A DNA stretch of 64,000 nt from NCBI RefSeq assembly GCF_021404405.1, contig NZ_JABFTV010000002.1, positions 248,001 through 312,000 on the forward strand, written 5' to 3'. The position numbers and the translations under genes are program-made. This document shows positions 15,355-25,181 of the stretch, piece after piece. Under the pieces are notes generated by a model, which ran no database searches, was not told where the DNA came from, and worked only from the letters and a program-made list of their open reading frames with translations. The first letter of the stretch is position 1. Each line of letters opens with the position of its first letter. The stretch is from Billgrantia aerodenitrificans (lineage in GTDB: Bacteria > Pseudomonadota > Gammaproteobacteria > Pseudomonadales > Halomonadaceae).

Positions 15355-18312
15355 GTGAAGAACAAGGTTCTCCAAATGCTTTTCGCACCGAATGGTGCCG
15401 CGCCAAGCGCGGAAGCCGCCGCTGCTCAGGAGCTGCCTTCCTTTGAAGACCATTCGGCTCAGGAGAAGCGCCATACCACCTGCTACATGTGCGCCTGCCG
15501 CTGCGGCATCGAAGTGACCGTCGAGGACAACCAGGTACGCTTTATCCGCGGGAACCCCGACCACCCCATCAACAAGGGCGTGCTGTGCGCCAAGGGCAAT
15601 GCCGGCATCATGAAGCAGATGTCGCCGGCCAAGCTGCGCAACCCGCTGATGCGCAAGCCGGGCACCGAGCGGGGCGAGGGCGAGTTCGTCGAGGTGTCCT
15701 GGGACGAGGCGCTGGAGCATTTGACCGAGCGGCTGCGTGAGATTCGCGCCACCGACCCCAAGAAGCTGGCGTTCTTTACCGGGCGCGACCAGATGCAGGC
15801 CTTGACCGGGTTGTGGGCCCAGCAATTCGGCACGATCAACTGGGCGGCGCATGGCGGCTTCTGCTCGGTCAACATGGCCGCCGCCGGGCTTTACAGCATC
15901 GGCCAGTCGTTCTGGGAGTTTGGCGACCCCGACTGGGATCGCGCCAAGTATTTCATGCTGTGGGGGGTGGCCGAGGATCATGCCTCCAATCCGATCAAGA
16001 TCGGTATCGAGAAGCTCAAGCGCCGCGGCGCCAAGTTCGTGGCGGTCAACCCCGTGCGTACCGGCTACCAGGCCGTGGCCGACGAGTGGGTGCCGATCCG
16101 CCCTGGCACCGATGGCATGCTCGCGCTTGCCATGTGTCACGTGCTGCTCAGCCGTGACCTGGTGGACTGGGACTACCTGGGACGCTATACCAATGCTCCC
16201 TTCCTGGTTATCGATAATCCGGGGCAGGGCGATGACGGGCTGATCGCCCGCGATGATGAGGACCAGCCGCTGGTCTTCGATGCCGCCAGCGGGACCTTCG
16301 TCGACGGCATGACCCCGGGCGTGCAGGCCGCGCTGTTCGGCGAGTACACCCTGCCCGACGGGCGGCGCACCAGGACCGTCATGAGCCTGATCGCTGAAAA
16401 GTACCTCGACCCCCAGTACGCTCCCGAGAAGGCGGCCGAGGTGTGCGGCCTGCCGGCAGAGACCATCGAACGCCTGGCGCTGGAAATGGCCCATGTAGCG
16501 TTCAAGGAAAGCATCGAGATCGAATGCGAATGGACTGACTGGGCCGGGCGCAAGCATGACCGCTTCATCGGCCGTCCGGTCGCCATGCATGCGATGCGCG
16601 GCATCTCGGCGCACTCCAACGGTTTTCAGACCTGCCGCGCGCTGCATCTGCTGCAGGTCTTCCTGGGGACCATCGACGTACCCGGCGGTCACCGCGCCAA
16701 GGCACCGTTTCCCCGCCATACCCCGCCGCCGATCAAGCCGGCTCGCGATACTGCCCCCAACACCCCCTTGTCGGCGCCGCCGCTGGGCTTTCCGACCTCG
16801 CCGGAAGACCTGGTGGTGGACGACCAGGGACGTCCGCTGCGTATTGACAAGGCCTACTCCTGGGAAGCGCCGCTCGCCAACCACGGCCTGATGCACATGG
16901 TCATCACCAATGCGGTCAACGGCGACCCTTACCCCATCGATACGTTGATCCTGTTCATGGCCAACATGGCGTGGAACTCGACCATGAACACCAACAGCGT
17001 GCAGGACATGCTGCGCGCCAAGGACGACGAGGGCCATTACAAACTGCCGTTTCTGGTCGTCGTGGACGCCTTTCACTCGGAAACGGTGAACTTTGCCGAC
17101 CTGGTCCTGCCCGACACCACTTACCTGGAGCGACACGACGCCATCTCCATGCTGGACCGGCCGATCTCGGAGCCGGATTCCCCCTGCGACTCCGTCCGTG
17201 TGCCGGTGCTGGAGCCGGATCGCAACGTGCGGCCCTGGCAGGAAGTCATGGTCGACCTGGCCGGGCGCCTCGGCTTTCCGGCCTTCGTCGACGAGCAGGG
17301 CCAGCCCAAGTATGAGGGCTATACCGATTTCATCACGCGCTGGGAAAAGGCCCCGGGGATCGGCTTTCTGGCCGGCTGGCGTGGCGAGAATGGCGACCAG
17401 CACATGCGCGGTGCGCCCAATCCGAACCAGTGGGACCGGTACAAGGAGAACGGCGGCTTCTTCCAATATCACCTGCCCGAGCACATGCGCTTCTATCGCT
17501 TCGCCAATCGCGATTATCTGGAGTGGGCCAAGGAGGTGGGCTTCAACCCCTCGAGCAAGCCCATCGTGATGGAGCTCTATTCCGAGGTGCTGCAGAAGTT
17601 TCGCCTCGCCGGGCAGGGGCTCTACGATGGGCCGCTACCGCCGGAAAGCGTGGATCGCGAGCGCTTGGCGCACTACTTCGACCCGCTGCCCCAGTACTAC
17701 GTGCCGCTGGAAGAGCAGCGCGTCGACGCTAAGCGTTACCCTTTCCATGCCATCAATCAACGTCCCATGCACATGTACCACTCATGGGACTCGCAGAACG
17801 CCTGGCTGCGCCAGATCACGTCACAGAACTACCTGTTCATGAATCGTGCCCGCGGCGAGCGGCTCGGCATCGAGGACAAGAGCTGGGTTTGGGTCGAATC
17901 GCACAACGGCCGCATCCGCGCTCAGATCAAGCTGATGGAGGGTTGCCAGGAAGACACCGTGTGGACCTGGAACGCGATCGGCAAGCAGAGCGGGGCCTGG
18001 GGGCTCTCTCCCGATGCACCCGAGTCAAAGCGCGGCTTTCTGATGAACCACCTGATCTCAGAGCTGCTGCCAGCAGCCGACGACGAGCGGCGTCTTACCA
18101 ACTCCGACCCCGTTACCGGCCAGGCCGCCTGGTACGACCTGCAGGTGAGCATCACCCCGGCGGAACCGGAGGAGGCGGGTAGCAGCTGGCCTCACTTCGA
18201 CACCGTGAAGCCGTTACCCGGCGCGCCAACGCCGCCGGACCAGCTGCGTTACCAGACGCATGAGGCGGTGCCGCTGCGCCGCTCGTTCCTCGACATCATC
18301 AAGCGGAGGTAG
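15355..18312 (+). CDS. soeA: Sulfite dehydrogenase molybdopterin subunit, SoeA-like
   Basis: A 985-residue cytoplasmic-type molybdopterin oxidoreductase of the DMSO reductase/PsrA group; no Tat leader is visible. The N-terminal [4Fe-4S] ligands are C43, C46, C50 and C78 (CYMCACRCG, then GVLCAKGNAG). Molybdopterin-binding segments and a C-terminal MopB domain (about 740-960) follow. SoeA oxidises sulfite to sulfate in phototrophic sulfur bacteria and roseobacters that degrade taurine. Here the neighbouring Xsc would supply sulfite. The start is GTG 15355, seven bases after AAGGAGG. Alternatives are thiosulfate or polysulfide reductase, but those catalytic subunits normally carry Tat signals. 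Confidence 0.82.
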   Translation: MKNKVLQMLFAPNGAAPSAEAAAAQELPSFEDHSAQEKRHTTCYMCACRCGIEVTVEDNQVRFIRGNPDHPINKGVLCAKGNAGIMKQMSPAKLRNPLMRKPGTERGEGEFVEVSWDEALEHLTERLREIRATDPKKLAFFTGRDQMQALTGLWAQQFGTINWAAHGGFCSVNMAAAGLYSIGQSFWEFGDPDWDRAKYFMLWGVAEDHASNPIKIGIEKLKRRGAKFVAVNPVRTGYQAVADEWVPIRPGTDGMLALAMCHVLLSRDLVDWDYLGRYTNAPFLVIDNPGQGDDGLIARDDEDQPLVFDAASGTFVDGMTPGVQAALFGEYTLPDGRRTRTVMSLIAEKYLDPQYAPEKAAEVCGLPAETIERLALEMAHVAFKESIEIECEWTDWAGRKHDRFIGRPVAMHAMRGISAHSNGFQTCRALHLLQVFLGTIDVPGGHRAKAPFPRHTPPPIKPARDTAPNTPLSAPPLGFPTSPEDLVVDDQGRPLRIDKAYSWEAPLANHGLMHMVITNAVNGDPYPIDTLILFMANMAWNSTMNTNSVQDMLRAKDDEGHYKLPFLVVVDAFHSETVNFADLVLPDTTYLERHDAISMLDRPISEPDSPCDSVRVPVLEPDRNVRPWQEVMVDLAGRLGFPAFVDEQGQPKYEGYTDFITRWEKAPGIGFLAGWRGENGDQHMRGAPNPNQWDRYKENGGFFQYHLPEHMRFYRFANRDYLEWAKEVGFNPSSKPIVMELYSEVLQKFRLAGQGLYDGPLPPESVDRERLAHYFDPLPQYYVPLEEQRVDAKRYPFHAINQRPMHMYHSWDSQNAWLRQITSQNYLFMNRARGERLGIEDKSWVWVESHNGRIRAQIKLMEGCQEDTVWTWNAIGKQSGAWGLSPDAPESKRGFLMNHLISELLPAADDERRLTNSDPVTGQAAWYDLQVSITPAEPEEAGSSWPHFDTVKPLPGAPTPPDQLRYQTHEAVPLRRSFLDIIKRR

Positions 18313-18315
18313 GCA

Positions 18316-19014
18316 ATGAAACTCGGCCTGGTCATCGATACGGATACCTGCGTGGGCTGCCATGCATGCGTCGTTGCCTGCAAGCAATGGAATACCTCGG
18401 GCACCCTGGGTCCGCTGACCGACTACCAACCCTACGGGAAAGAGCCCAGCGGCGTGGCGTTCAACCGGGTGCGCACCTACGAAGTGGACACCTACCCGAA
18501 CAACAAGACCATCAATATGCCGATGTCGTGCATGCACTGCGAGACGGCGGATTGCGTCACGGTGTGCCCCACTGGCGCCTCCTTCAAGCGCGCGGAGGAC
18601 GGCATCGTGCTGGTCGATCAGGACAAGTGCATGGGCTGCAACCTCTGCGCCTGGGCGTGCCCCTATGGCGCTCGCGAGTTGGACGAAGCCGTCGGGACCA
18701 TGAAGAAGTGCACCCTCTGCGTGGACCGGATTTACGACGAGCAGTTGCCCGAGGCCGAGCGGCAGCCGGCCTGCGTGATCACCTGTCCCACCAGTGCACG
18801 CACCTTCGGCGACCTGGACGACCCGGATTCCCAGGTGAGTCGCCTGGTGCGTGAGCGCAACGGCTATCAGTCCATGCCGGAGCTGGGCTACAACCCGGTC
18901 AATCACTACCTGCCCCCGCGCCACAAGCCGCACGCCGAGACCACGCCCGGGGCATCGCTGCCATCGCTCACCGAGCGCTTCAAGAGCTGGCTGGACAAGG
19001 CCGTCGTCCGTTAA
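18316..19014 (+). CDS. soeB: Sulfite dehydrogenase iron-sulfur subunit, SoeB-like
   Basis: A 232-residue DmsB/PsrB-type electron-transfer protein with four cysteine groups for four [4Fe-4S] clusters: DTCVGCHACVVACKQW near the start, MHCETADCVTVCPTGA, KCMGCNLCAWACPYGA and CTLCVDRI with CVITCPTSA. It would pass electrons from SoeA to the membrane subunit. GGAGG overlapping the soeA stop serves as its ribosome binding site; the gap is three bases. Confidence 0.88.
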   Translation: MKLGLVIDTDTCVGCHACVVACKQWNTSGTLGPLTDYQPYGKEPSGVAFNRVRTYEVDTYPNNKTINMPMSCMHCETADCVTVCPTGASFKRAEDGIVLVDQDKCMGCNLCAWACPYGARELDEAVGTMKKCTLCVDRIYDEQLPEAERQPACVITCPTSARTFGDLDDPDSQVSRLVRERNGYQSMPELGYNPVNHYLPPRHKPHAETTPGASLPSLTERFKSWLDKAVVR

Positions 19015-19029
19015 CAGGAGGAGCAATCC

Positions 19030-19980
19030 ATGCATCCCGCGCTGTCTGTCATCTTCTTCACCGTGGTCTCCGGCGCCGGTTTCGGCCTGGTGATTCTCAC
19101 CGCTGGCCTGGGCGTGCTGGGTGGCGTGCCAGGGCTGGGTGCGACCGGCATCCTCACCGCCCTCCTCGTGGGGGTCGTGCTGGCCACAGCCGGGCTGATG
19201 GCCTCGACGCTGCACCTGGCGAATCCCAGGAATGCCTGGCGCGCCTTCTTCCGCTTCCGCACGTCCTGGCTTTCGCGGGAGGCCGTGTTCTCGGTGCTCT
19301 TCTATCCTTGCGTAGCCCTATACATGTTTGGTCTGTGGCGGACGGACGGGGCACATGGAATCGGCATGAGCCTGGTGGGTCTGCTGGTACTGTTGCTCGC
19401 CCTGGCCACCGTTTTCGCCACCGGCATGATCTACGCCAGCCTGCGCACCATTCCCCAGTGGAACAGTCCCCTGGTGCCGACCAACTACCTGCTGCTCAGC
19501 CTGGCTTCCGGCGCAGTCCTGTTGACCGGATTGACCGTTGCCTTCGGCGAGCCTCCGGCCGTGGCGGCCACGCTGGCCCTGGTACTGCTGGTCACCGCCG
19601 CCATGGCCAAGGCGGTGTACTACTTCTGGATCGGCAAGCCCCAAGGACCGACCATCAATACGGCCGTCGGCCCGACACGTGCCCGGATCAAGATCCTGGA
19701 GTCAGGCCAGAGCAGCGACAGCTTCCTGAATCGTGAGTTCAGCTACGAGGCGGCCGCGGAGAGGATCCTTCGTCTGCGCCTGGTGGTGTACCTGTGCGCT
19801 TTCCTGCTGCCATTCGTGCTGCTGGTCCTGCTGCTGGGCACGGACGGGGCGGCACTTTCCCTGGCACTGGCGCTGGTGGCACCGGTGCTGTTGATGGTGG
19901 GCTTGCTGGCAGAGCGCTGGCTGTTCTTTGCCGAAGCACGGCATGTGGTCAATCTGTTCTATGGCCGACAGCAGTGCTGA
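19030..19980 (+). CDS. soeC: Sulfite dehydrogenase membrane anchor, SoeC-like (DmsC/NrfD type)
   Basis: A 316-residue integral membrane protein with about eight hydrophobic helices (the first is LSVIFFTVVSGAGFGLVILT), resembling DmsC-type quinol/quinone-interacting anchors. It would deliver electrons from sulfite oxidation to the quinone pool. AGGAGGAG precedes the start and the gap from soeB is 15 bases. The motif ASTLHLANPRNAWRA near residue 57 is typical of the DmsC family. Confidence 0.85.
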   Translation: MHPALSVIFFTVVSGAGFGLVILTAGLGVLGGVPGLGATGILTALLVGVVLATAGLMASTLHLANPRNAWRAFFRFRTSWLSREAVFSVLFYPCVALYMFGLWRTDGAHGIGMSLVGLLVLLLALATVFATGMIYASLRTIPQWNSPLVPTNYLLLSLASGAVLLTGLTVAFGEPPAVAATLALVLLVTAAMAKAVYYFWIGKPQGPTINTAVGPTRARIKILESGQSSDSFLNREFSYEAAAERILRLRLVVYLCAFLLPFVLLVLLLGTDGAALSLALALVAPVLLMVGLLAERWLFFAEARHVVNLFYGRQQC

Positions 19981-20046
19981 AGCGCTGGGTTCGGCCCGGT
20001 GCTGGGCCGCACCTGGCTACTCTTGAATGTCCGGGATAACAGTGCA

Positions 20047-21882
20047 ATGGAGCCAACCCTCACTCTGACGTCGCCGATGGTCGCCGTGCTCTTGATCCTG
20101 GGCTTCACCATCTACCTGTTCGTGTCCGAGATTGTGCGCATCGATGTTGCCGCTGTCTCCGTCATGGTGCTGCTCGGCTTGTTGGGCATGGTGCCTGGTC
20201 TCGATGGGCTTTCGGATCCACAAACCCTGTTCGACGGCTTTGCCAGTAATGCGGTGATTTCCATCATCGCCGTCATGATCATAGGGGCAGGGCTGGACAA
20301 GACCGGCATCATGAGCCGCTTGGCCAACGTGATCATGCGGGTCGGCGGCACGACCGAGCCACGCATTATCCCGCTCGTTTCCGGCACGGCAGGGGTGATC
20401 TCGAGTTTCATGCAGAACGTGGGGGCCGCGGCGCTCTACATCCCCGTCGTTTCGCGCATCTCGGGGCGCGCAGGCCTGCCCATGTCACGGCTCCTGATGC
20501 CCATGGGGTTCTGCGCCATCCTTGGCGGCACCCTGACCATGGTGGGCTCGAGCCCGCTGATACTGCTCAACGATCTCCTGCCGGATGGCATGGAGCCCTT
20601 CGGCCTTTTCGACGTGACGCCGGTTGGCCTGGCACTGCTGGCGTCCGGCATCCTTTACTTCGTGCTGTTCGGCCGCCTGGTGCTGCCGCTCACCAACGGA
20701 AAGGGCAGCAGTGAAAGCGTGATCGGCTACTACCAGCGAGTCTACGGGCTTGACCTGATGATCCGTGAGGTGCGAGTCGACGAGCAACATCTCATCGCCG
20801 GCAGGACGATTGCCGATCTGGAACGCGGAAGTGGCGTCGTGGCCGTGGCAACCTTCATGAACAGCGAGCTTCGCGTGGGCCCCTGGCTTGGTCTTACGAT
20901 CGAGCCCGGTGCACGTATCGCGCTCCTTGGGCATGCTGCGGAGCTCAAGTCCTTCGAGCAGCGTGCCGGCTTGACGTTAATGGAACTCGATGTGCTGGCT
21001 GATGCCCTGGCACCTGAACGGTCGGGCATCGCCGAGGTCGTGATTCCGCCACGCTCGGGGCTGATCGGGAAAAGTGTCAGGGAAATCGCCATGCGCAAGA
21101 CTTACGGGTTGTCTGTCTTGTGCATCCACCGTAGCGGTGAGACGCTGCAGACCGAAATTCGAGACTTACCCTTGGCAGCGGGTGATGTCCTGGTCTCACA
21201 TACCCGATGGGATAGCTTGCTCAGGCTCGAGCAGGATCGCGACTTCGTGGTGATGACAACCGACTATCCCCGTGAGGAGCTGCGTCCCAAGAAAGTGCCT
21301 TCGGCGCTGCTGTTCTTCTTCATTGCGCTGGGTCTGATTGTGTTCACCGACCTACGCCTCTCGGTGGCACTGCTCACGGGAGCTCTGGGAATGATTCTGT
21401 CAGGTGTGCTCAGCATCGATGAGGCCTACGAGGCGGTAAGCTGGAAGACCGTGTTTCTGCTGGCGAGCCTGATACCCCTCGGTGCAGCGGTTGAGAATAC
21501 CGGCACCGCCGCCTGGATAGCCCAGGCCACCTTGGTCAACCTAGGAGATGTCTCGCCCTGGGTACTGCAGGCCGTCATTGCCGTGCTGGCGACGTTCTTT
21601 ACCCTGGTGATGTCGAATGTCGGGGCGACCGTCCTGCTGGTACCACTTGCGGTTAACATTGCTGTTGCGGCGCAGAGTGTGGGGATGGACGCAGACCCCC
21701 GTATCTTCGCCCTGACGGCGGCAATAGCTACCTCTAACTCGTTTCTGATCCCGACCCACCAGGTGAACGCACTGATCATGGGGCCGGGGGGCTATCGCGT
21801 GCTGGACTATATGAAAGCGGGCGGCGGCATGACGATCCTTTTCCTGATCGTCTCGATGGTAATGCTCAATATCGTGTATTGA
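20047..21882 (+). CDS. SLC13/DASS-family anion transporter with RCK-C domains (candidate sulfate exporter)
   Basis: A 611-residue membrane protein. N-terminal and C-terminal hydrophobic halves flank a soluble middle (about residues 210-420) that looks like two RCK_C/TrkA_C domains (VDEQHLIAGRTIADLERGSG; PPRSGLIGKSVREIAMRKTY). The C-terminal half has the SLC13 pattern TSNSFLIPTHQVNALIMGPG. Such proteins move sulfate or dicarboxylates. Directly after soeABC, the simplest reading is export of sulfate made from sulfite; direction and substrate are inference. ATG 20047 is chosen; the in-frame GTG at 19999 precedes it but lacks an SD and a reason to be used. Confidence 0.8.
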   Translation: MEPTLTLTSPMVAVLLILGFTIYLFVSEIVRIDVAAVSVMVLLGLLGMVPGLDGLSDPQTLFDGFASNAVISIIAVMIIGAGLDKTGIMSRLANVIMRVGGTTEPRIIPLVSGTAGVISSFMQNVGAAALYIPVVSRISGRAGLPMSRLLMPMGFCAILGGTLTMVGSSPLILLNDLLPDGMEPFGLFDVTPVGLALLASGILYFVLFGRLVLPLTNGKGSSESVIGYYQRVYGLDLMIREVRVDEQHLIAGRTIADLERGSGVVAVATFMNSELRVGPWLGLTIEPGARIALLGHAAELKSFEQRAGLTLMELDVLADALAPERSGIAEVVIPPRSGLIGKSVREIAMRKTYGLSVLCIHRSGETLQTEIRDLPLAAGDVLVSHTRWDSLLRLEQDRDFVVMTTDYPREELRPKKVPSALLFFFIALGLIVFTDLRLSVALLTGALGMILSGVLSIDEAYEAVSWKTVFLLASLIPLGAAVENTGTAAWIAQATLVNLGDVSPWVLQAVIAVLATFFTLVMSNVGATVLLVPLAVNIAVAAQSVGMDADPRIFALTAAIATSNSFLIPTHQVNALIMGPGGYRVLDYMKAGGGMTILFLIVSMVMLNIVY

Positions 21883-21902
21883 GCCAAGCTGCTGCTCAGC
21901 TG

Positions 21903-22091
21903 TCAGCCGGCGGCAATAGCCAAGGGAGTCTCCTGCACAGGGGCAGTCTCTGTGGCTTTGAGTTTCGAGGTTGGCTCGTCCAATTCTGTCCCTTGGCTAT
22001 CGAGCTGCGCCTGCAGGGCTGCAAGGGTCAGCTGGAGAAAAAGAATTCTCTCCTGCAGCTCACGCCGGTTGGGTTTTGCATAGAGTGTCAT
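21903..22091 (-). CDS. Small predicted coiled-coil protein, unknown function
   Basis: A 62-residue open frame on the minus strand starting MTLYAKPNRRELQERILFLQ with heptad-like leucines (about residues 12-32) and an acidic, Pro/Thr-rich tail. GGGAGA lies nine bases before the ATG at 22091. The start signal and non-random composition make it plausible, but there is no recognised family. It is tail-to-tail with the SLC13 gene. Confidence 0.45.
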   Translation of the reverse strand: MTLYAKPNRRELQERILFLQLTLAALQAQLDSQGTELDEPTSKLKATETAPVQETPLAIAAG

Positions 22092-22281
22092 GTGGCTTCT
22101 CCCGGTCGGACGCTTGGGTCGCATCGACGTTTACCAAGAGAAGCATACGAGGGGGCATGGTTGTGATAAAGGAATAAATAATCAAGTATCTATTCGCTTT
22201 TGACATAAGCATCGTGGCGCCATGTCAGCCTCCGGCAGATGCAGCCAAGGGCAAGGTGCGTATCTGAGCTCCAGCTTGGCG

Positions 22282-23103
22282 TCAGGTGCCTGAGCTTGAG
22301 ATGGGTTCTCCCTGCGCCATGGCATCCTTGTCAATGGCGGCAATCGCAGCAGCAGCCCTTTCCAGCGCCGGCAGGTGCCGAAGTGCCTGTTCGCGTGTCA
22401 TGCGCATTACCGGTGCCTGGATGGCAATGCCGAGGTTGGAGCGGCCCTTGGGATTGGGCGCCAGCATCGCAATGCAGATCAGGCCAGGCAAGAATTCCTC
22501 ATCATCGAAGGCATAGCCATTCTGCTGCACGGACTCGATTTCGGTCTCAAGGGCGTCGATGTCCGTCAAGGTATTGCTGGTGAAAGCCTTGAGTGACGTC
22601 ATTTCCAACAGGCGCCGACGCTGCGCTGCGCTCATCTGGGCCAGGAAGAGCTTGCCGCTGGCTGAGCAGTGAACTGGCACACGCGATCCCGGGTGCAGAT
22701 AGAAGCGCAATGCCTCTGAGGTTTCGACGCGATCGAGGTATAGCACCTCCCCCCCGGAGAGAGCGGTGATATTGCAACTCTCGCCGACCTCTTCCACCAA
22801 CTGCTTCAGCACCGCATGACGAGCGCCATGCACCGTATCGTTTAGCAGCAGGTTCTCTGCCAGGCGGCGAAGCCGGGTGCCCTTGCTGTAGTGCCGATTG
22901 TCGGCTTCACGCTGGAGCATGCCGGAGCTTTCGAGCTGCTGCAGCATGCGGTGCAAGGTCGGTTTCGGCAAGCCGGTCTCTTCGACCAGGTTCTGCAACG
23001 TAAAGAACTGATCCTTCTCGGCAATCACCTCCAGCAGGGCCAGCAGCCGCTGTGCTGGAGTTTCGCCGTCTAGCTTGCTGATCTCGGTTTTCGTGCGCGT
23101 CAT
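22282..23103 (-). CDS. IclR-family regulator, probable controller of xsc and the cobS/flavoprotein block
   Basis: A 273-residue IclR regulator: N-terminal winged helix (TLQNLVEETGLPKPTLHRML, about residues 32-51) and a C-terminal effector domain with the IclR pattern VHCSASGKLFLAQMS. ATG 23103 has AGGGAG upstream; the frame extends to 23154 without a good start. It is divergent from xsc, and the gap holds two 17-bp dyads that recur at the cobS/flavoprotein promoter, so it is the likely binder. It is paralogous to the IclR gene at 33502-34260 (shared VRLAKEVGETCN-like and CSASGK-type segments). The ligand may be sulfoacetaldehyde or a precursor (inference). Confidence 0.88.
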   Translation of the reverse strand: MTRTKTEISKLDGETPAQRLLALLEVIAEKDQFFTLQNLVEETGLPKPTLHRMLQQLESSGMLQREADNRHYSKGTRLRRLAENLLLNDTVHGARHAVLKQLVEEVGESCNITALSGGEVLYLDRVETSEALRFYLHPGSRVPVHCSASGKLFLAQMSAAQRRRLLEMTSLKAFTSNTLTDIDALETEIESVQQNGYAFDDEEFLPGLICIAMLAPNPKGRSNLGIAIQAPVMRMTREQALRHLPALERAAAAIAAIDKDAMAQGEPISSSGT

Positions 23104-23125
23104 GGCCTGTCTCCCTGTTGCTGCA

Positions 23126-23154
23126 AACTTACTCCGTTTCTGAAAAAAAATCAA
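23126..23154 (-). promoter_or_regulatory. Candidate promoter of the iclR gene
   Basis: On the minus strand, -35 TTGATT (23154-23149), a 17-base spacer and -10 TAAGTT (23131-23126). The -35 lies exactly three bases from the dyad at 23158. The cobS promoter shows the same TTGATT at the same three-base distance from its dyad. Confidence 0.5.
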
Positions 23155-23157
23155 TTT

Positions 23158-23174
23158 GTACCGAATTGTGGAAC
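23158..23174. promoter_or_regulatory. IclR-type operator candidate A, GTACCG-N5-TGGAAC
   Basis: A 17-bp dyad fitting GTWYCG-N5-YGRAAC, between the -35 elements of the iclR and xsc promoters. It is eight bases upstream of the xsc -35. Three other copies occur in the window: one more here and two at the cobS/flavoprotein promoter. Confidence 0.65.
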
Positions 23175-23182
23175 TTTATCTA

Positions 23183-23211
23183 TTGACTCTGTAGCCGAGG
23201 CCGGCTAGCTT
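23183..23211 (+). promoter_or_regulatory. Candidate sigma-70 promoter of xsc
   Basis: -35 TTGACT (23183-23188), a 17-base spacer and -10 TAGCTT (23206-23211). The predicted transcript starts near 23218, inside or beside the dyad at 23220, and has a leader of about 115 bases before xsc. The same elements with the same spacing occur at 30666-30694. Confidence 0.6.
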
Positions 23212-23219
23212 TCCCTTGG

Positions 23220-23236
23220 GTTTCGTAATTCGGAAC
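23220..23236. promoter_or_regulatory. IclR-type operator candidate B, GTTTCG-N5-CGGAAC
   Basis: The second 17-bp dyad of the xsc promoter, eight bases downstream of the -10, where a bound protein would block initiation or escape. It starts 62 bases from dyad A, about six helical turns, allowing both to be held on one face of the DNA. Confidence 0.65.
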
Positions 23237-23335
23237 TAATCATACCAAAAAATAACCTTAGACCGTTTCTGGCACTACCCACCAGCCGGGACGCTTCAAC
23301 CACAAAGCAAAGCGGCAATCGCCGTGGAGGATCCG

Positions 23336-25153
23336 ATGAGCACAGACAATGTCGATAACCGCCCGGTCGTGCAGGGCAAGCAGAAGATGACCCCCTCGGA
23401 GGCCTTCGTCGAAACCATGGTTGCCAACGGCGTGACCGACATGTTCGGCATCATGGGCTCGGCGTTCATGGATGCCATGGACATCTTCGCCCCGGCCGGC
23501 ATCCGACTGGTCCCGGTGGTTCACGAACAGGGCGCCGCCCATATGGCCGACGGCTATGCACGGGTTTCCGGTCGCCACGGGGTGGTGATCGGCCAGAATG
23601 GTCCAGGCATCTCCAACTGTGTAACCGGCATCGCTGCGGCCTACTGGGCACACAGCCCGGTGGTGATCGTGACTCCCGAGGCGGGCACCAACGGTATCGG
23701 TCTGGGTGGCTTTCAGGAGTGTCACCAACTGCCTATGTTCCAGGAGTTCACCAAGTACCAGGGCCACGTGACCCATCCAGCGCGCATGGCCGAGTACACT
23801 GGCCGCTGCTTCGATCGCGCCCTGTCGGAAATGGGGCCGACCCAGCTGAACATCCCGCGCGATTACTTCTACGGAGAGATCGAGTGCGAGATCCCCGCAC
23901 CGTCGCGTCTTGATCGCGGCCCCGGCGGCACCAAGAGCCTGGATGAAGCAGCCGAGCTGTTGGCCAACGCCAAGTTCCCGGTAATCGTTTCCGGTGGCGG
24001 GGTGGTCATGGCCGATGCCGTGGAGGAGTGCAAGGCGCTGGCCGAGCGCCTGGGCGCGCCGGTGGTCAACAGCTATCAACACAACGACTCCTTTCCGGCC
24101 AGCCACCCGCTGTGGTGTGGACCGCTGGGTTACCAGGGTTCCAAGGCAGGCATGAAGTTGATCTCGCAAGCCGATGTGGTAGTGGCGCTGGGTACCCGAC
24201 TGGGGCCGTTTGGCACGCTGCCGCAGCACGGCATGGACTACTGGCCGAAGGACGCAAAGATCATCCAGATCGATGCCGACCACAAGATGCTGGGGCTGGT
24301 GAAGAAGATTGCCGTGGGCATCTGTGGTGATGCCAAGGCCGCGGCGGTGGCCTTGAGCGAGCGGCTGGCCGGGCGCGACCTGGCTTGCGACACCACCAAG
24401 GCGCAGCGCCTCGACACGATTGAGTCGGAAAAGGCTGCCTGGGAGCAGGAGCTGGACGAGTGGACCCATGAGAAGGATCCGTTCAGCCTTGATGCGATCG
24501 ACGAAGCCAAGGGTGAGAAGCCGTTCTCCGGTGGCGAATACCTGCACCCGCGCCAGGTATTGCGTGAACTCGAGAAGGCAATGCCCGAAGACGTGATGGT
24601 TTCCACCGACATCGGCAATATCAATGCAGTGGCTCACAGCTACCTGCGCTTCGATAAGCCGCGCAGCTTCTTCGCTCCCATGAGTTTCGGCAACTGCGGC
24701 TATGCGCTGCCGACCATCATGGGTGCCAAGGCGGCGGCCCCGCACCGCCCGGCGATCGCCTACGCCGGTGACGGCGCCTGGGGTATGAGCTTGATGGAAA
24801 CGATGACGGCGGTGCGCCATGACATCCCGGTGACCGCAGTGGTGTTCCACAATCGCCAGTGGGGTGCGGAGAAGAAGAACCAGGTGGAGTTCTACAACCG
24901 TCGCTTCGTGGCCGGCGAGCTGGACAACCAGAGCTTCGCCGAGATTGGCCGAGCGATGGGGGCGGAAGGCATTACGGTGGATCGTCTGGAGGATGTGGGT
25001 CCGGCGCTGAAGAAGGCGGTCGATATGCAGATGAATGAAGGCAAGACCTGCATCATCGAGATCATGTGCACCCGGGAACTGGGCGATCCGTTCCGTCGCG
25101 ATGCCCTCAAGAAGCCGGTGCGGCTGCTGGAGAAGTATCAGGACTACGTATAA
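23336..25153 (+). CDS. xsc: Sulfoacetaldehyde acetyltransferase (Xsc)
   Basis: A 605-residue ThDP-dependent enzyme that converts sulfoacetaldehyde plus phosphate to acetyl phosphate and sulfite, the desulfonation step of taurine, isethionate and sulfoacetate degradation. Visible features: the N-terminal Pyr domain with [20 protein letters not shown] (catalytic Glu), a central domain from about 190, and the C-terminal ThDP motif [18 protein letters not shown] near residue 478. The length fits Xsc. ATG 23336 is chosen because GGAGG sits five bases upstream; the GTG at 23324 lacks one. Pta follows beyond a terminator. Other ThDP enzymes such as acetolactate synthase are less likely given the size and the pta/tauE neighbours. 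Confidence 0.93.
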   Translation: MSTDNVDNRPVVQGKQKMTPSEAFVETMVANGVTDMFGIMGSAFMDAMDIFAPAGIRLVPVVHEQGAAHMADGYARVSGRHGVVIGQNGPGISNCVTGIAAAYWAHSPVVIVTPEAGTNGIGLGGFQECHQLPMFQEFTKYQGHVTHPARMAEYTGRCFDRALSEMGPTQLNIPRDYFYGEIECEIPAPSRLDRGPGGTKSLDEAAELLANAKFPVIVSGGGVVMADAVEECKALAERLGAPVVNSYQHNDSFPASHPLWCGPLGYQGSKAGMKLISQADVVVALGTRLGPFGTLPQHGMDYWPKDAKIIQIDADHKMLGLVKKIAVGICGDAKAAAVALSERLAGRDLACDTTKAQRLDTIESEKAAWEQELDEWTHEKDPFSLDAIDEAKGEKPFSGGEYLHPRQVLRELEKAMPEDVMVSTDIGNINAVAHSYLRFDKPRSFFAPMSFGNCGYALPTIMGAKAAAPHRPAIAYAGDGAWGMSLMETMTAVRHDIPVTAVVFHNRQWGAEKKNQVEFYNRRFVAGELDNQSFAEIGRAMGAEGITVDRLEDVGPALKKAVDMQMNEGKTCIIEIMCTRELGDPFRRDALKKPVRLLEKYQDYV

Positions 25154-25181
25154 CAAAGACCTGTTCAGTGGATGTGGTCTT

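Noticed and set aside
15307-17484. Long open frame on the minus strand opposite soeA
   Set aside because: It is antisense to a gene with clear iron-sulfur and molybdopterin motifs; high GC in the third position keeps the reverse frame open.
23261-23275. GACCGTTTCTGGCAC in the xsc leader as another IclR dyad
   Set aside because: The second half does not match, and the spacing is four bases, not five.
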